DNA of 64,000 nt from Gemmatimonadetes bacterium SCN 70-22 (lineage in GTDB: Bacteria; Gemmatimonadota; Gemmatimonadetes; Gemmatimonadales; Gemmatimonadaceae). Positions within the stretch are counted from its first letter, which is position 1. Each line of letters begins with the position of its first letter. The notes below the pieces were generated by a model that was not told where the DNA came from, did no database searches, and was given only the letters and a program-made list of their open reading frames with translations. The stretch covers positions 26,260 to 90,259 of the forward strand of contig MEDZ01000008.1 in NCBI GenBank assembly GCA_001724275.1, read 5' to 3'. A program made the position numbers and the translations under genes. Shown here piece by piece: positions 16,342 through 25,332 of this stretch.

Positions 16342-17988
16342 CTAGAAAACACTCTCCGAGACTGGCCCCAGCCCACCATTGTCAAACCCAGTGTCGCGGC
16401 CCGGTCGCGCGCGCGCGATCCGCAAGGAGTCCGGCGCAAGTTCGATCACATCGCGATCTCGAGCGTCGAGTGCCGATAGCAGCGCCTCCTGCAACGCATT
16501 CACGAGCCACCCACCCGCCGTACGCGGCGTTGCCCCCTCTCGCCCACGAGTTACGGCACGCGCCGCGCGCGTAATCGTCTCCGGGTGAACGACAACCTTG
16601 TATCCGAGGCGTTCGCAGACGTCGCGCAGGCTCGCGAAGGCCGGCCATTCGCGCAGCAAGCTGGCGAGGGATCCCTCGCCGAGCTTCCGGAGGAGCAGCA
16701 CATCGTGGAAGCGGCTCGAGATCTCCACAGGGAGCCCCGCTTTCGCCAAGTCGGCGATGGTGGGCTGCCGCGTCGAGTCCAGCAGGCCCTCAAACGCGCC
16801 GAGGGCGAGCACCATCGCCTCCTTGGCACTCCAACCCCGGTACTCAGAGCCGACCGCCAACGTGCCGTGTCCCAGGACCCCGAGCAGGGATGCCAGCACC
16901 TCGGACCGCTTGGCGGCCATGTTGCCCGTTAGCTCAGAGGCGGGGGCGACGCCGACGTGATGGATCTCGTCGATCAGGACAATTGCGCGTCGGGCCCACG
17001 GCGAGTCGTACCTGCGACGGCCGAGCGCGGTCCCAATGAGGTCGTTGATGGATGGAGCTCCGCTCCACCCCGGGCTCGTCAACTCGACCGCGTCTACCGT
17101 CACGACGGGCAGGTCGAATCCAGCTTCGGTGAGCGACCGGCACAACGCTCTCACGAGGGACGTCTTCCCAACACCGCTCGGCCCGACAATCAGGGCCCGC
17201 TGGCCATGTGTGAGGCCACCACCCACGTGAAGTGCTCCGATCAACGCAAGGCGGGCGACAGCACCCTCCTGCCCCACGATCTCCTTCCCGATTGCGGCGC
17301 GGAGGTCGCGGACAAGGTTCCGGAGCTGATCTGCCGGCAATGCTTGGAGGCCCTCGCGGGAACTTCCGCTATCACCGCCCACAGCTGGAATCGTGTCCGA
17401 TGCGGCGGCTGCCGCCTTAGCCGACGGCGCAGGAAGACGTGTATGAGACTTCCCGGCGCCCGTTGCGATCCTTGGCGGCCGACGGGCACCGTCGAGCCGC
17501 CAGTACGCGTCGGCAGCGGCGAGCAGTGTGACGCCCGAGCCAATCTCCGCCGCACAGGTGTCACAGAGGACATGGGGCGGCTCAAGCGCACTCGCCGGCC
17601 GGAGGTGGGCAGGCCGTTGCCCGCAGCATGCGCAGGTCTGGGCACAGAGGCTCACCAGCTGCTCGGCGATACCCGACAGTGCCAAGGGTCCCAGCCGGGG
17701 GATCTCATCGTCATCCCGCTGCCGGGGATCCCTCGCCGGATGGTCAAGCGGATCCGAGTCGCTGAGGAGGCTGAGCCGCAGCAGACCATCGACCTCGCGG
17801 CACTCGCTCACGATGAATGCCTCCTCGTCGATCCAGAGGGGGCCAACCACCGGCCACCACCCGGGGCCCACACTGGCCCGTGCGATCGCCGCGGAGACGC
17901 CAGTCGGTCGAGCCGGAGGTCCGCCGGCCGTGGGGAACAGTGAGATCTGCTCTGCCGATCGGTTGTTGGCTTCGAGTTCGTCGCTCAT
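16342..17988 (-). CDS. ClpX-like AAA+ ATPase with N-terminal zinc finger, element-borne
   Basis: In the 548-residue protein the C-terminal half has a Walker A (IVGPSGVGKTS, about residue 265), a Walker B (AIVLIDEIHHVG), and spacing like ClpX/HslU-type AAA+ unfoldases, including the small-domain region (GEGSLASLLREWPAF). The N-terminal part has a probable zinc finger: CACCGQRP, then LCDTCAAEIGSG about 25 residues later. ClpX also has a zinc-binding N-domain, but this one sits inside a longer unrelated N-terminus. It is transcribed towards the integrase. It could remodel a protein or DNA complex of the element; no partner or substrate is evident. Confidence 0.65.
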   Translation of the reverse strand: MSDELEANNRSAEQISLFPTAGGPPARPTGVSAAIARASVGPGWWPVVGPLWIDEEAFIVSECREVDGLLRLSLLSDSDPLDHPARDPRQRDDDEIPRLGPLALSGIAEQLVSLCAQTCACCGQRPAHLRPASALEPPHVLCDTCAAEIGSGVTLLAAADAYWRLDGARRPPRIATGAGKSHTRLPAPSAKAAAAASDTIPAVGGDSGSSREGLQALPADQLRNLVRDLRAAIGKEIVGQEGAVARLALIGALHVGGGLTHGQRALIVGPSGVGKTSLVRALCRSLTEAGFDLPVVTVDAVELTSPGWSGAPSINDLIGTALGRRRYDSPWARRAIVLIDEIHHVGVAPASELTGNMAAKRSEVLASLLGVLGHGTLAVGSEYRGWSAKEAMVLALGAFEGLLDSTRQPTIADLAKAGLPVEISSRFHDVLLLRKLGEGSLASLLREWPAFASLRDVCERLGYKVVVHPETITRAARAVTRGREGATPRTAGGWLVNALQEALLSALDARDRDVIELAPDSLRIARARPGRDTGFDNGGLGPVSESVF

Positions 17989-18220
17989 CTGGCGAGTCTA
18001 CCGGTGCGGCGAGGGATCCCCGGCCAGCTTCCGTCCTTTCGCCGCGAAGCCCGGCTGCTGGACTGTCGCTGACGAGGCGCCGCTCCAGCAACTCCGAAAT
18101 CTGCGGCGCTCCTCGTGAGCGGCGAGGTCCTCCCGCCGAGAACACCAGGATGACTTGCGGCGCCGACGCCTTCCGCCCCACAGTTCCGGTGGCCGGCGGG
18201 GCGGATGCCGGTGCACCCCG

Positions 18221-18234
18221 AAGGAGGTGAGATG
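18221..18234 (+). promoter_or_regulatory. Strong ribosome-binding site fixing the start at 18232
   Basis: AAGGAGGTGA at 18221-18230 is almost fully complementary to the 16S tail and lies directly before ATG 18232. The ATGs at 18205 and 18247 have no such site at a usable distance. Confidence 0.7.
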
Positions 18235-18636
18235 GCGCCTGACACGATGAGCGACGACGAGTTCCGGAAGGTGTGGTACCTCTGGAGGGCGTCTCGCGGT
18301 ATTGAGCCGCCGTACAGCGAGTACGCGCACACGACCCCACGTCCGCGACCGACTGATGCCGAGGCGGCCGCCGCCCTCGCGCAACTCGTCGATGCGTGGC
18401 CGGCGATCGCCGGCGCCTCGCTCGCGGCCCAGTGCACGCCGGTCGCCCTCACCGGACGGAAGCTCCGCCGCCTCCTGGTCGCTGCTGATTACACGACCGC
18501 GCCCCCGTGGGGCGCGTGGGATCGCCTGGGCCCACTACCAGCACGCGCGACCTTCACGGCGCTCCGCCACGCGGTCAACGCAGTGTTGGCGCCGCATGGC
18601 GTAGACCACATCGACTTCGTGCCGCAGTCTCCCTGA
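18232..18636 (+). CDS. Hypothetical element protein
   Basis: The 134-residue protein (MAPDTMSDDEFRKVWYLWRAS...) has an acidic N-terminus, a central Ala-rich helix and a C-terminal segment ATFTALRHAVNAVLAPHGVDH. The strong ribosome-binding site supports that it is real. No domain is recognised. It is divergent from the AAA+ gene across 243 bp. Confidence 0.55.
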   Translation: MAPDTMSDDEFRKVWYLWRASRGIEPPYSEYAHTTPRPRPTDAEAAAALAQLVDAWPAIAGASLAAQCTPVALTGRKLRRLLVAADYTTAPPWGAWDRLGPLPARATFTALRHAVNAVLAPHGVDHIDFVPQSP

Positions 18637-18734
18637 GGCGCGCCGCTCGCGCGGCGACCCGATACGCAGCCTACGCGTCTCCTCAATGAGAGCGGTTAGG
18701 GTGACCGCCGTCTCGCCTGCTCCACCTCCCCTTC

Positions 18735-19280
18735 ATGGTCCGGCCTACCCTCGTCTGTCGGCGATGTCGCACCCGGCTCCCGCGGGCGGAGTTCCTCACC
18801 TCTCGCGACAGCTCCCGGGCCCGGGAAGGGCTTTGCCGCGCGTGCCGAAGCGCCGCCAACTCGCCTCGCATCCCGCGCGCGCTTCGGGCGGAGCTCTTTC
18901 GGTTGGCCGAGGGCTGCTGCAGCTACTGCGATCTCCCGCTCGATCCCACCCACCGCTGGGATGTCGATCATGTGACCGAGCGATCCCGTGGTGGACCGCA
19001 CGTCCGCACCAACCTCGTGGTGGCGTGCAGTCGCTGCAATTGCGTGGTGCTCTTCCAGTATCCGCAGCAGGTCGCCTGGCGCTCGCGACGCCCGGGCGGC
19101 GCCACATGGGCCGCGCGCCTGGGCCTCACCACGCTGGAGACCTTCTGGGAACGTCGCAGCTTCGTGCAGGCGGCGCTCCGAGCGGACGGTCGCCCGAACG
19201 GACTGGCGAGCCTCGCCACGGTACAGCGACGGGTGGCGCATCTCGCGCCGGCGCTCGTCGCTTTCCACAACCCGAGCTGA
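18735..19280 (+). CDS. HNH-family nuclease-like protein
   Basis: The 181-residue protein has zinc-binding Cys pairs (CRRCRTRLPRAEF, then CRACRSAA and CSYCDLPL) and the HNH core WDVDHVTERSRGGPH, then NLVVACSRCN. This gives the His-Asn-Cys set of HNH endonucleases, which cut DNA with a single metal ion. The N-terminal CxxC-x-CxxC block resembles zinc ribbons in restriction-like or phage HNH proteins. It lies in the variable part of element 1, 98 bp after the previous gene on the same strand. A role in defence or element maintenance is possible but unproven. Confidence 0.72.
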   Translation: MVRPTLVCRRCRTRLPRAEFLTSRDSSRAREGLCRACRSAANSPRIPRALRAELFRLAEGCCSYCDLPLDPTHRWDVDHVTERSRGGPHVRTNLVVACSRCNCVVLFQYPQQVAWRSRRPGGATWAARLGLTTLETFWERRSFVQAALRADGRPNGLASLATVQRRVAHLAPALVAFHNPS

Positions 19281-19341
19281 GTACATCCCGAGGCCCAGCG
19301 GGCTGTTCCCCTGAGTCACCCAGCCATCGTCGCGGGGCTGG

Positions 19342-19560
19342 TCAGCCCGGCCGACGCGGGGGGCGAGCCTCCGGAGCGCGATGATCCACCTCTACCCAGG
19401 TATCGGCCTCGGCCGGGTTGGGCACCACCTCGATCAGATCGTTGTCCGCGACCACTATCGCGCCGCGGAGCCCGGGGCCACTGACTGACTCGAGTTTCGA
19501 GATGCGACCGTCGAGGCGGCGGATCAAGGCGCCTTGGCGCAGGATGTGTTGCGTGGACAT
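19342..19560 (-). CDS. Small hypothetical protein
   Basis: The 72-residue protein starts at MSTQHILRQGALIRRLDGRI and contains GAIVVADNDLIEVVPNPAEA. A longer frame exists upstream, but its extra N-terminus is Arg/Pro noise. It is convergent with the HNH gene. No domain is recognised, and coding status is only moderately supported. Confidence 0.35.
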   Translation of the reverse strand: MSTQHILRQGALIRRLDGRISKLESVSGPGLRGAIVVADNDLIEVVPNPAEADTWVEVDHRAPEARPPRRPG

Positions 19561-19733
19561 GAGCGATCCCGGAACAGGAAAACCGGCAGCGGGCACTCGT
19601 GCCCGGCGGGCGCGCCGGCTGCCAAGCACCGGTCTTTCGCCCGATCTGCCTCCCTGGTCATGGACGCGCTTCGGCCGGCCCGCGTCATCACGGGTACGAC
19701 GGCTCTCTCAGCTCACCCGAACTCCGGAACGCG

Positions 19734-20180
19734 TCAACGCCGACTCGAGTCGGCGGCGCCGACAACAATGAGCAGCACGACCGCCAAACCGACAGCCGCT
19801 CCCACCATGCGGCCGACCTCGGGGTCGAATCGCCCACCAAGCCAGGCTGCGAGGGCCACGAATCCGATCGCCGCGGCAATTCCAAGGGCGAGCAGGACGA
19901 GGGCCCCGATCAGGCCCGCCACCGCAGCCAGCAGCCCGAGGAGGAGGTCCCCGACCACCCAAAGCCCCCGCCCGAACGAGCCGAGCACCCAGACCATCGC
20001 CTCCATCCACAACGGTTCCGCGGGGACCGGCGGTGGCGGCAGCGCCGGGGGTGGCAACTGGCGCAGCGTCGCGCGCTCGTACTGAAGGGCGCCGCTCTCG
20101 TAGTACCGCCTTTCGAGCACGCGCTCGTCGGCGGTCGGGGTCGGGAAGCCGGGGTCGTGGACTCGGGGGGTCGGAGCCAT
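19734..20180 (-). CDS. Small membrane protein of the element
   Basis: The 148-residue protein has a Pro-rich cytoplasmic-looking N-terminus (LRQLPPPALPPPPVPAEP) and then about three hydrophobic helices (VWVLGSFGRGLWVVGDLLLG, an Ala/Leu-rich helix, and VGAAVGLAVVLLIVVGAA). The start at MAPTPRVHDPG avoids an Arg-rich noise extension. It lies downstream of the Rep genes on the same strand. Function is unknown. Confidence 0.5.
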   Translation of the reverse strand: MAPTPRVHDPGFPTPTADERVLERRYYESGALQYERATLRQLPPPALPPPPVPAEPLWMEAMVWVLGSFGRGLWVVGDLLLGLLAAVAGLIGALVLLALGIAAAIGFVALAAWLGGRFDPEVGRMVGAAVGLAVVLLIVVGAADSSRR

Positions 20181-20421
20181 GCTGCAGGCTACGCGACGAA
20201 GCGCGATCGGCTGGCGGACACGTAGTCTGTGGCAGTTTTTCTCAGCGCCAGCTCGACGGCCGTCGGCGCTGTGGGTGAGGCGAGGATCCTTCCGGGCGCC
20301 GTCTGTGCGAGTCGCTAACTCGTTGCTCGGGTTCGACATGCCGCACCCCAATGACGACGGGAAGATCACCGCCGATCTGCTGAGCTGCATTCGTGCAACT
20401 CCCTTGAGGTTCACAGGCGCG

Positions 20422-21345
20422 CTACACGACACCGCCGGCGCGTGTAGCCATCCAAGGGGCAGCCGTCCGCAATGTCAGGGGGGACTCGACTCGGTGCTCC
20501 TCGTACACGCTACAGGGTGGGATCTTCGCGGTCGTTGGGTGTGGGAGACTCCGGAAATCCGGCGTCGCGTGCGCGACGAGATCCAGATGCGGCAGGCCAC
20601 GACCCATCATGGCCCGGCGAGCCGCCCGGGGGGTCCTAGGGGCGAACGCCTTGGCGATCTGCTTCCGCACAGACTCCAGCTGGTCAGGGTTGGCGCCAGT
20701 GAGCTCCAGCTCGAAGGGCATGGCCTCGTTCACGAGTCTTACCGGGACGAGGGCATTGCACGTCCGGGCTAGTTCGGCCAAGGAGCGGACGTTCACGATC
20801 AGCCTCACCTCGCCATTACTCCGGTGGTGGAGACACCATGGTCCCAGGACCATGGGGTGTCTCATCCGTTCAACCCACCGTCTGGCCTCCTGCGCCATCT
20901 CGTCGCCACGTGGCTTGAGCCGCAGCACATCCAAAGCTCGCCGGCGGATCAGGGGCCACGCCTGCGCCGGGGGCTCAATGGTCCACCCCGCGGCTTCTCG
21001 GACAAGGCAGAGTTGGGAGAACTGGAGAACGTCCTCCAACCGTGCGACCACCCGGCCTCGAGGCGGCTGGCCGAGCTCGCGCCACCCGGCTCTCGTGGGC
21101 GTGAGAAACTGAACTGAGGCCCGCCCCAGGATCGGGTAAAGCGGCGCACTCTCGATCAGGCCCTCGGCGATCAACTGGCGGATCACCCGGAAGCCGTGGC
21201 TGCCCGCACGCCCATCCAGAATCCAGAACCTGAAGAGCACTTGGCGCACTGTCACGGCGCGCTGGGCCGCCACCCACATGAGCACCGGGAGGCGGAACCG
21301 CGAGAAGTCGCCGGCACGGTCTCGACCGGCGGCGGTTCTCCCCAT
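20422..21345 (-). CDS. Replication-relaxation-like winged-helix protein
   Basis: About 307 residues from MGRTAAGRDRAGDF. The N-terminal part (VLMWVAAQRAVTVRQVLFRF, then GFRVIRQLIAEGLIESAP, then LTPTRAGWREL) has the helix-turn-helix plus wing pattern of replication-relaxation family proteins found next to plasmid and integrative-element rep genes. It starts 33 bp after the Rep stop on the same strand, so they probably share a transcript. The C-terminal half is unassigned. Family membership is a resemblance by eye. Confidence 0.5.
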   Translation of the reverse strand: MGRTAAGRDRAGDFSRFRLPVLMWVAAQRAVTVRQVLFRFWILDGRAGSHGFRVIRQLIAEGLIESAPLYPILGRASVQFLTPTRAGWRELGQPPRGRVVARLEDVLQFSQLCLVREAAGWTIEPPAQAWPLIRRRALDVLRLKPRGDEMAQEARRWVERMRHPMVLGPWCLHHRSNGEVRLIVNVRSLAELARTCNALVPVRLVNEAMPFELELTGANPDQLESVRKQIAKAFAPRTPRAARRAMMGRGLPHLDLVAHATPDFRSLPHPTTAKIPPCSVYEEHRVESPLTLRTAAPWMATRAGGVV

Positions 21346-21377
21346 AGTCCGCGAGTCGGCGCGATTGTCGCTGGCGC

Positions 21378-23114
21378 TCACGGCAGTCGCTCCCGAGCAG
21401 CCGCATACCTGTACGAGGTCTGCCTGCGAACGGCACCACGGTCCGACGCTCCGGTGTGAGCGCCCGGGACCATCGAGCTCGCGCACGCGTGGGGCCCTAG
21501 GTGCTGACGCTGACGCTGACGGCGACCGAGGACGACCATTTTGCGGAGCCGGGTCCAGCGGACGCGGCGGCGATGAGCGGCCGACACACCGGGCTCGGAA
21601 AAGCCAGGAGCCTGAGCCCCTTGGGCCGAGCGACGACCCGCGCGCCGCCGGTAGAGGCCGAGCGCGATCCGTGCCTGCCGAGACCTTCCCGAGTTGTTGC
21701 CCGCCGTCTGCATCGAGGGGTCCTCATGAGCCTCTATCGGCGCCTGACCATCCGGATCCGAGCCAGTAGCACCGCGCCCCCGGGGATCCCTCGCCTGCGA
21801 GACATCGCAACGCACGTCACGGGCAAAGGGGACAGGGGTCGGCCGGAATTCCTCCATGTAGACCCGCACCCGTGACCAGAACGCGTCGGAGGGCGCCACC
21901 AACTCGGGATGCAGTTCGCGGACGACCGCCGTCGCCACGCCTTGGAGGCCGCCCTCCACAGCGCCACGTTCCAGTCGGCGTATCGCTCCGGCCCGGGCCT
22001 CCAGCTTGTTGTAGATCTTCTTCGGGATGTCGGCGACGTGGGCCCCAGGGCCCGGGTCTTGTTCGCGTGGTTCCTGCTTGTCTTTCTCGTCGAAGATGCC
22101 CAGTACCTTCTGAAGGCGATCGAAGCCGGGGAGCAGTCGCTGTCTCAGGATCGCCTGCGAGTAATCCTTCCAAAGCTCCCGGTCGCGCTCATCTCCCGCG
22201 GCCGCGCTCTCCATGATGTCCCACACCGTCCGGCCGCCTGCGCCGCCTCCCGCGCGCGCCTCGGCCGACTTCACGAGGTAGTCCCCCGTGCCGGCCGCCA
22301 CCTCTAGCGAGACTCCGTGAGTTGGCTGTGGCAGGTACCGCGGCCACTCCGCCGGTTCCAAATCGAGGTCCACGAGCGCGTGCTTGAGGGACCTGACCCA
22401 CGCCTCGCTGATCGCCGTGGCCGTGCACGCGAGCGACGCATCCGTGCCGAACTTGGACTTCGGCGCATCCGGCTGCACCACGAGCAGGACGTGGAGATGA
22501 GGGTGCCATCCGGCCCCTCCATGGGTGATGTCCAGCGCACGCACGGATCCCACGAGACCACCTTTACCGCGGAGGGGCCGCCAATCAGCTCCCCCGTTGA
22601 GGAACCGCCACGCGCGCGTGAGGAGCCGGATCAGGAAGTCGAGGCGATCATCGGCTGAATGGCGGAGCGTCAAGGTCAGCATGAACACGAGGAGACCCCG
22701 CGCTCGCGCCGCAGACACAGCGCGGCGCAGCTTCTTCGCCGCCTTGGCGCGCAGCCGCGGGGTGCACACGGGGCAAGCATGCGGGCTGCGGCAGAACAAG
22801 GGGCCTTTCGTCCGGGCCGTCCGGGCCCCCTGCTGGTCCTCTTCCACCCAGATCTCCGCCACCTTGCCCATCGCCCCCACACGCCCGCACTTGGAGGACG
22901 CACGGGTGGTCACCCCGCGCAGGCTCTCCCGCAGCGCAGCACGCGCCTCGCTGTTGCTCTGGGTCGCAGCGTCGGTGTTTTCCCGGTGGTTGCAGTTCTC
23001 CTGAGTAGAGCCCCCGAGGAAGAGGAGCAGCTGGTCGAGCGAGCGGTCATCGCTTACCGGGGTGAGACTCAGCGACAGCGGGACGCCCGGGGCCTTGGGG
23101 TCAGGGGGGCACAT
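21378..23114 (-). CDS. Rolling-circle replication initiator (HUH Rep)
   Basis: About 578 residues. A Cys pair (CPVCTPRLRAKAAKKL) precedes the motif-1 strand VFMLTLTLRH. The metal-binding HUH motif follows (GGAGWHPHLHVLLVV), and a candidate nucleophile Tyr lies in GTGDYLVKSAEA. This is the order seen in Rep_1-type initiators of rolling-circle plasmids and of actinobacterial integrative elements. Such proteins nick one strand at the double-strand origin and stay attached through the Tyr. The last about 130 residues are Arg/Gly-rich and may be poorly constrained. The start at MCPPDPKAPGV is chosen over a longer Arg-rich extension; no clear ribosome-binding site is present. Confidence 0.75.
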   Translation of the reverse strand: MCPPDPKAPGVPLSLSLTPVSDDRSLDQLLLFLGGSTQENCNHRENTDAATQSNSEARAALRESLRGVTTRASSKCGRVGAMGKVAEIWVEEDQQGARTARTKGPLFCRSPHACPVCTPRLRAKAAKKLRRAVSAARARGLLVFMLTLTLRHSADDRLDFLIRLLTRAWRFLNGGADWRPLRGKGGLVGSVRALDITHGGAGWHPHLHVLLVVQPDAPKSKFGTDASLACTATAISEAWVRSLKHALVDLDLEPAEWPRYLPQPTHGVSLEVAAGTGDYLVKSAEARAGGGAGGRTVWDIMESAAAGDERDRELWKDYSQAILRQRLLPGFDRLQKVLGIFDEKDKQEPREQDPGPGAHVADIPKKIYNKLEARAGAIRRLERGAVEGGLQGVATAVVRELHPELVAPSDAFWSRVRVYMEEFRPTPVPFARDVRCDVSQARDPRGRGATGSDPDGQAPIEAHEDPSMQTAGNNSGRSRQARIALGLYRRRAGRRSAQGAQAPGFSEPGVSAAHRRRVRWTRLRKMVVLGRRQRQRQHLGPHACASSMVPGAHTGASDRGAVRRQTSYRYAAARERLP

Positions 23115-23448
23115 ATTGGAGTACGGCAGAGGGGGAAGCTCGCCGCCATCGGGGCGAGCACCGCGTGATGCACGTCGGCCCAATGCAGGCTGGCAGTCCT
23201 CGACTGCCCGCGGCAAGGCCACTGCGACGGCAATGCGGGACACGAACCCGGTTCCACGCGGGGCGGGCCTCCCACGCTTGTCGTCGGTGTCCCTGCACAA
23301 CTATCCTGTCGACACGGAGGGTCGCCGCGGCGAACCTCGCCCGCGCGGTGCGACAAGACATCGGAGCTGACGCGCAGCGTCCGCACCCCGCGTTGATCCG
23401 GGAACCGGAGCGGGGCACGTATGCTGTGGCCCCACCTCGGAGCGGTTC
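23115..23448. other. Divergent region between rep and the small serine recombinase
   Basis: No gene is supported in these 334 bases. The region must hold both promoters. A rolling-circle nick site often lies close to rep, but no clear hairpin origin was recognised by eye. Confidence 0.35.
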
Positions 23449-24294
23449 ATGGCCCGGCGTACCGTCACTCGTCGCAGGAAAGGCGCGCCGACCACCACGG
23501 CGGTCGCCGAGGCCCGCGCCGGGATCTACATTCGCGTCTCCACGTCGGAACAAGCGCTCGAAGGCGTGTCACTGGCTGCTCAGCTTGCGCGGGCAGAAGC
23601 GTACGCCCGCGCCGCGGGGCTGGAGGTCAGCGCGGTTTACCGGGACGAGGGAGTGAGCGGCGGAACGCCACTGTCGCTGCGTCCTGAAGGCGCTCGCCTG
23701 CTCGAGGCGATCCATCGCGGTGAGCACGCCCATGTCGTAGCGCTCAAGCTGGACCGCTGCTTCCGCGACGCCGTGGACTGCATGCGCACCGTGGAAACCT
23801 GGACCCGTAGCGGCGTGGCACTCCATCTAGTTGACCTTGGAGGCCAGACCCTGGAGACCCGAAGCGCCATGGGCAGGTTCTTCCTCGCCGTCATGGCCGC
23901 CTGCGCCGAGCTGGAACTGGGGAACGTGCGCGAACGCACCCGTCTCGCTCTCGCCCACAAGCGTGCACGCGGCGATCGACTCGGCGCGACGCCGATCGGG
24001 TTTCGGACCGCGAGTCCGGGCGCCCCGATGACGCCGAATGAGGCGGAGCTCCCAACCGTGCGACGCCTACTCGATCTGTGCTCGAACGACCTGCCCTTCA
24101 CGCATGTCGCTCGCATCCTCACGATGGAAGGACATCGCGCGAAGCGCGGCGGGCAGTGGCATTCCGCTGCCGTACGCCGTGTGTGGCTGGCCCGGGAGCG
24201 TTACGCGGCGCTCCTGGCGCCCGACGTCGACATGGTGGGCAAGACGATCCAAAAGTCCGGACACGGCCAGCGCCAACGGCCTCCGGGCCTCTGA
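23449..24294 (+). CDS. Small serine recombinase (resolvase/invertase family)
   Basis: The 281-residue protein has a basic N-terminal tail and then the catalytic motif AGIYIRVSTSEQALEG (Ser31). The other resolvase signatures follow: EGARLLEAIHRGEHAHVVALKLDRCFRD and LGNVRERTRLALAHKRARGD, with a short recombinase-type helix-turn-helix C-terminus (FTHVARILTMEGH). It is much shorter than the integrase and lacks its zinc ribbon and coiled coil. It could resolve multimers of the replicating element. A second integrase role is less likely, because the att sites adjoin the other enzyme. Confidence 0.82.
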   Translation: MARRTVTRRRKGAPTTTAVAEARAGIYIRVSTSEQALEGVSLAAQLARAEAYARAAGLEVSAVYRDEGVSGGTPLSLRPEGARLLEAIHRGEHAHVVALKLDRCFRDAVDCMRTVETWTRSGVALHLVDLGGQTLETRSAMGRFFLAVMAACAELELGNVRERTRLALAHKRARGDRLGATPIGFRTASPGAPMTPNEAELPTVRRLLDLCSNDLPFTHVARILTMEGHRAKRGGQWHSAAVRRVWLARERYAALLAPDVDMVGKTIQKSGHGQRQRPPGL

Positions 24295-24381
24295 TTCAAC
24301 CTTTTCGGACGTTTTTGACCAGTCGGTGCCAGCCCGGGTGATCAACCGGCGCTCTTCTGCCGCGCCGACAGATCGACGGCA

Positions 24382-25332
24382 CTATCCTACAACGTCGTTC
24401 TCACTGCCTCGTTGGTTGCAGGCGTAGCACATCGAATAGCGATCCAGGTGGCGCGCCTCTTGGCATTCCTTGCACAAGACCCACGTCCCGCCAGTCCTAC
24501 AAGCGTTGCACTGTTGCTCGTCCAAGGGGTGCCACGCGTCGCGACACTCGACGCAGAGACGCACGCCGAGCTTGTCCCAGTTGAACGCGCAGGTCTTGCA
24601 GAACGTGGCGGTGCCATCGCCTGACATATACAGGGCGAACTCCTCGACGGCGCGCTTCACCGCGAGGCGATACAGCCAGTCATTCGTTGCCTGGTAGATC
24701 GGCTCGTACACCCTGGCGAACGCTTGCCGAAGAGCGAATTGCCCGCTTTCGACTCGGAGCGGCTGAACAAGGACCGGGTTGTCGAACTCGAACTGACACT
24801 GCCGGTGGTTGCGTGGAGATGCGCAGAAGTAGCGTGGCCTCCCGGCGCTGCGCCCGGTGCCCTTACGCTCCCGAAGATTCCAGCCGCCACACCTCGGACA
24901 GCCGGGGCGGAGATCCCCGTCCGGGCCGAGACGATCGCTATACTCGGGTTCAGCCGTGTGCTCACTGGCGAACTCTTCGTACAGCATTCGTCGGTGTTCG
25001 GCGCGAAGCTCCCGCAGCAAATCCTGCACTGACGCAGGTTGCCAGAGATGCTGGAGCGTGAACGGCGCCTCGGAAGTGCCGCACTGCTCGCACGTGGCCT
25101 GGATTCGCGATCGACGCAACGCGATCCACTCGGGAGTGTGCCAGTGGCGACCGCCGCGTATTGCGGCGAGTAAGCGTGCGTGCACGACTCGAGGCTCAAC
25201 GGCGGACTGCTCCAAAGCCGCAACCAAGCCATCACACTCGGCTGCGGTAAGCGGCAGGACCCGCGCTTCCTGTTCCTCGGACTGTTCGCTTGAGATGGCG
25301 GGCTCGCGCACCGCCGGATCGTCAGACCTCAC
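24382..25332 (-). CDS. Zinc-rich protein, third gene of the type III R-M operon
   Basis: The 316-residue protein has many Cys pairs: CEQC, CPRC with a later YFC, CKTC, CVEC, CNAC, CKEC and CYAC. Several are followed by His or Trp in a treble-clef or zinc-ribbon spacing. The segment WIALRRSRIQATCEQCG, ending with TLQHLWQPA, resembles the start of an HNH/treble-clef nuclease, though a clear HNH core is absent. Its start overlaps the methyltransferase stop by 11 bp, so it belongs to the res-mod operon. It may help target recognition, act as an extra nuclease, or sense DNA; this is not known. Confidence 0.6.
   Translation of the reverse strand: MRSDDPAVREPAISSEQSEEQEARVLPLTAAECDGLVAALEQSAVEPRVVHARLLAAIRGGRHWHTPEWIALRRSRIQATCEQCGTSEAPFTLQHLWQPASVQDLLRELRAEHRRMLYEEFASEHTAEPEYSDRLGPDGDLRPGCPRCGGWNLRERKGTGRSAGRPRYFCASPRNHRQCQFEFDNPVLVQPLRVESGQFALRQAFARVYEPIYQATNDWLYRLAVKRAVEEFALYMSGDGTATFCKTCAFNWDKLGVRLCVECRDAWHPLDEQQCNACRTGGTWVLCKECQEARHLDRYSMCYACNQRGSENDVVG

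Noticed and set aside
19281..19341. Bidirectional terminator between the HNH gene and its convergent neighbour
   Set aside because: Only a 4-bp stem (GCCC-AGC-GGGC) and no T-run were seen; too weak to call.
23115..23300. N-terminal extension of Rep from ATG 23300
   Set aside because: It is Arg/Pro/Gly-rich with no motif, and the region is needed for divergent promoters.
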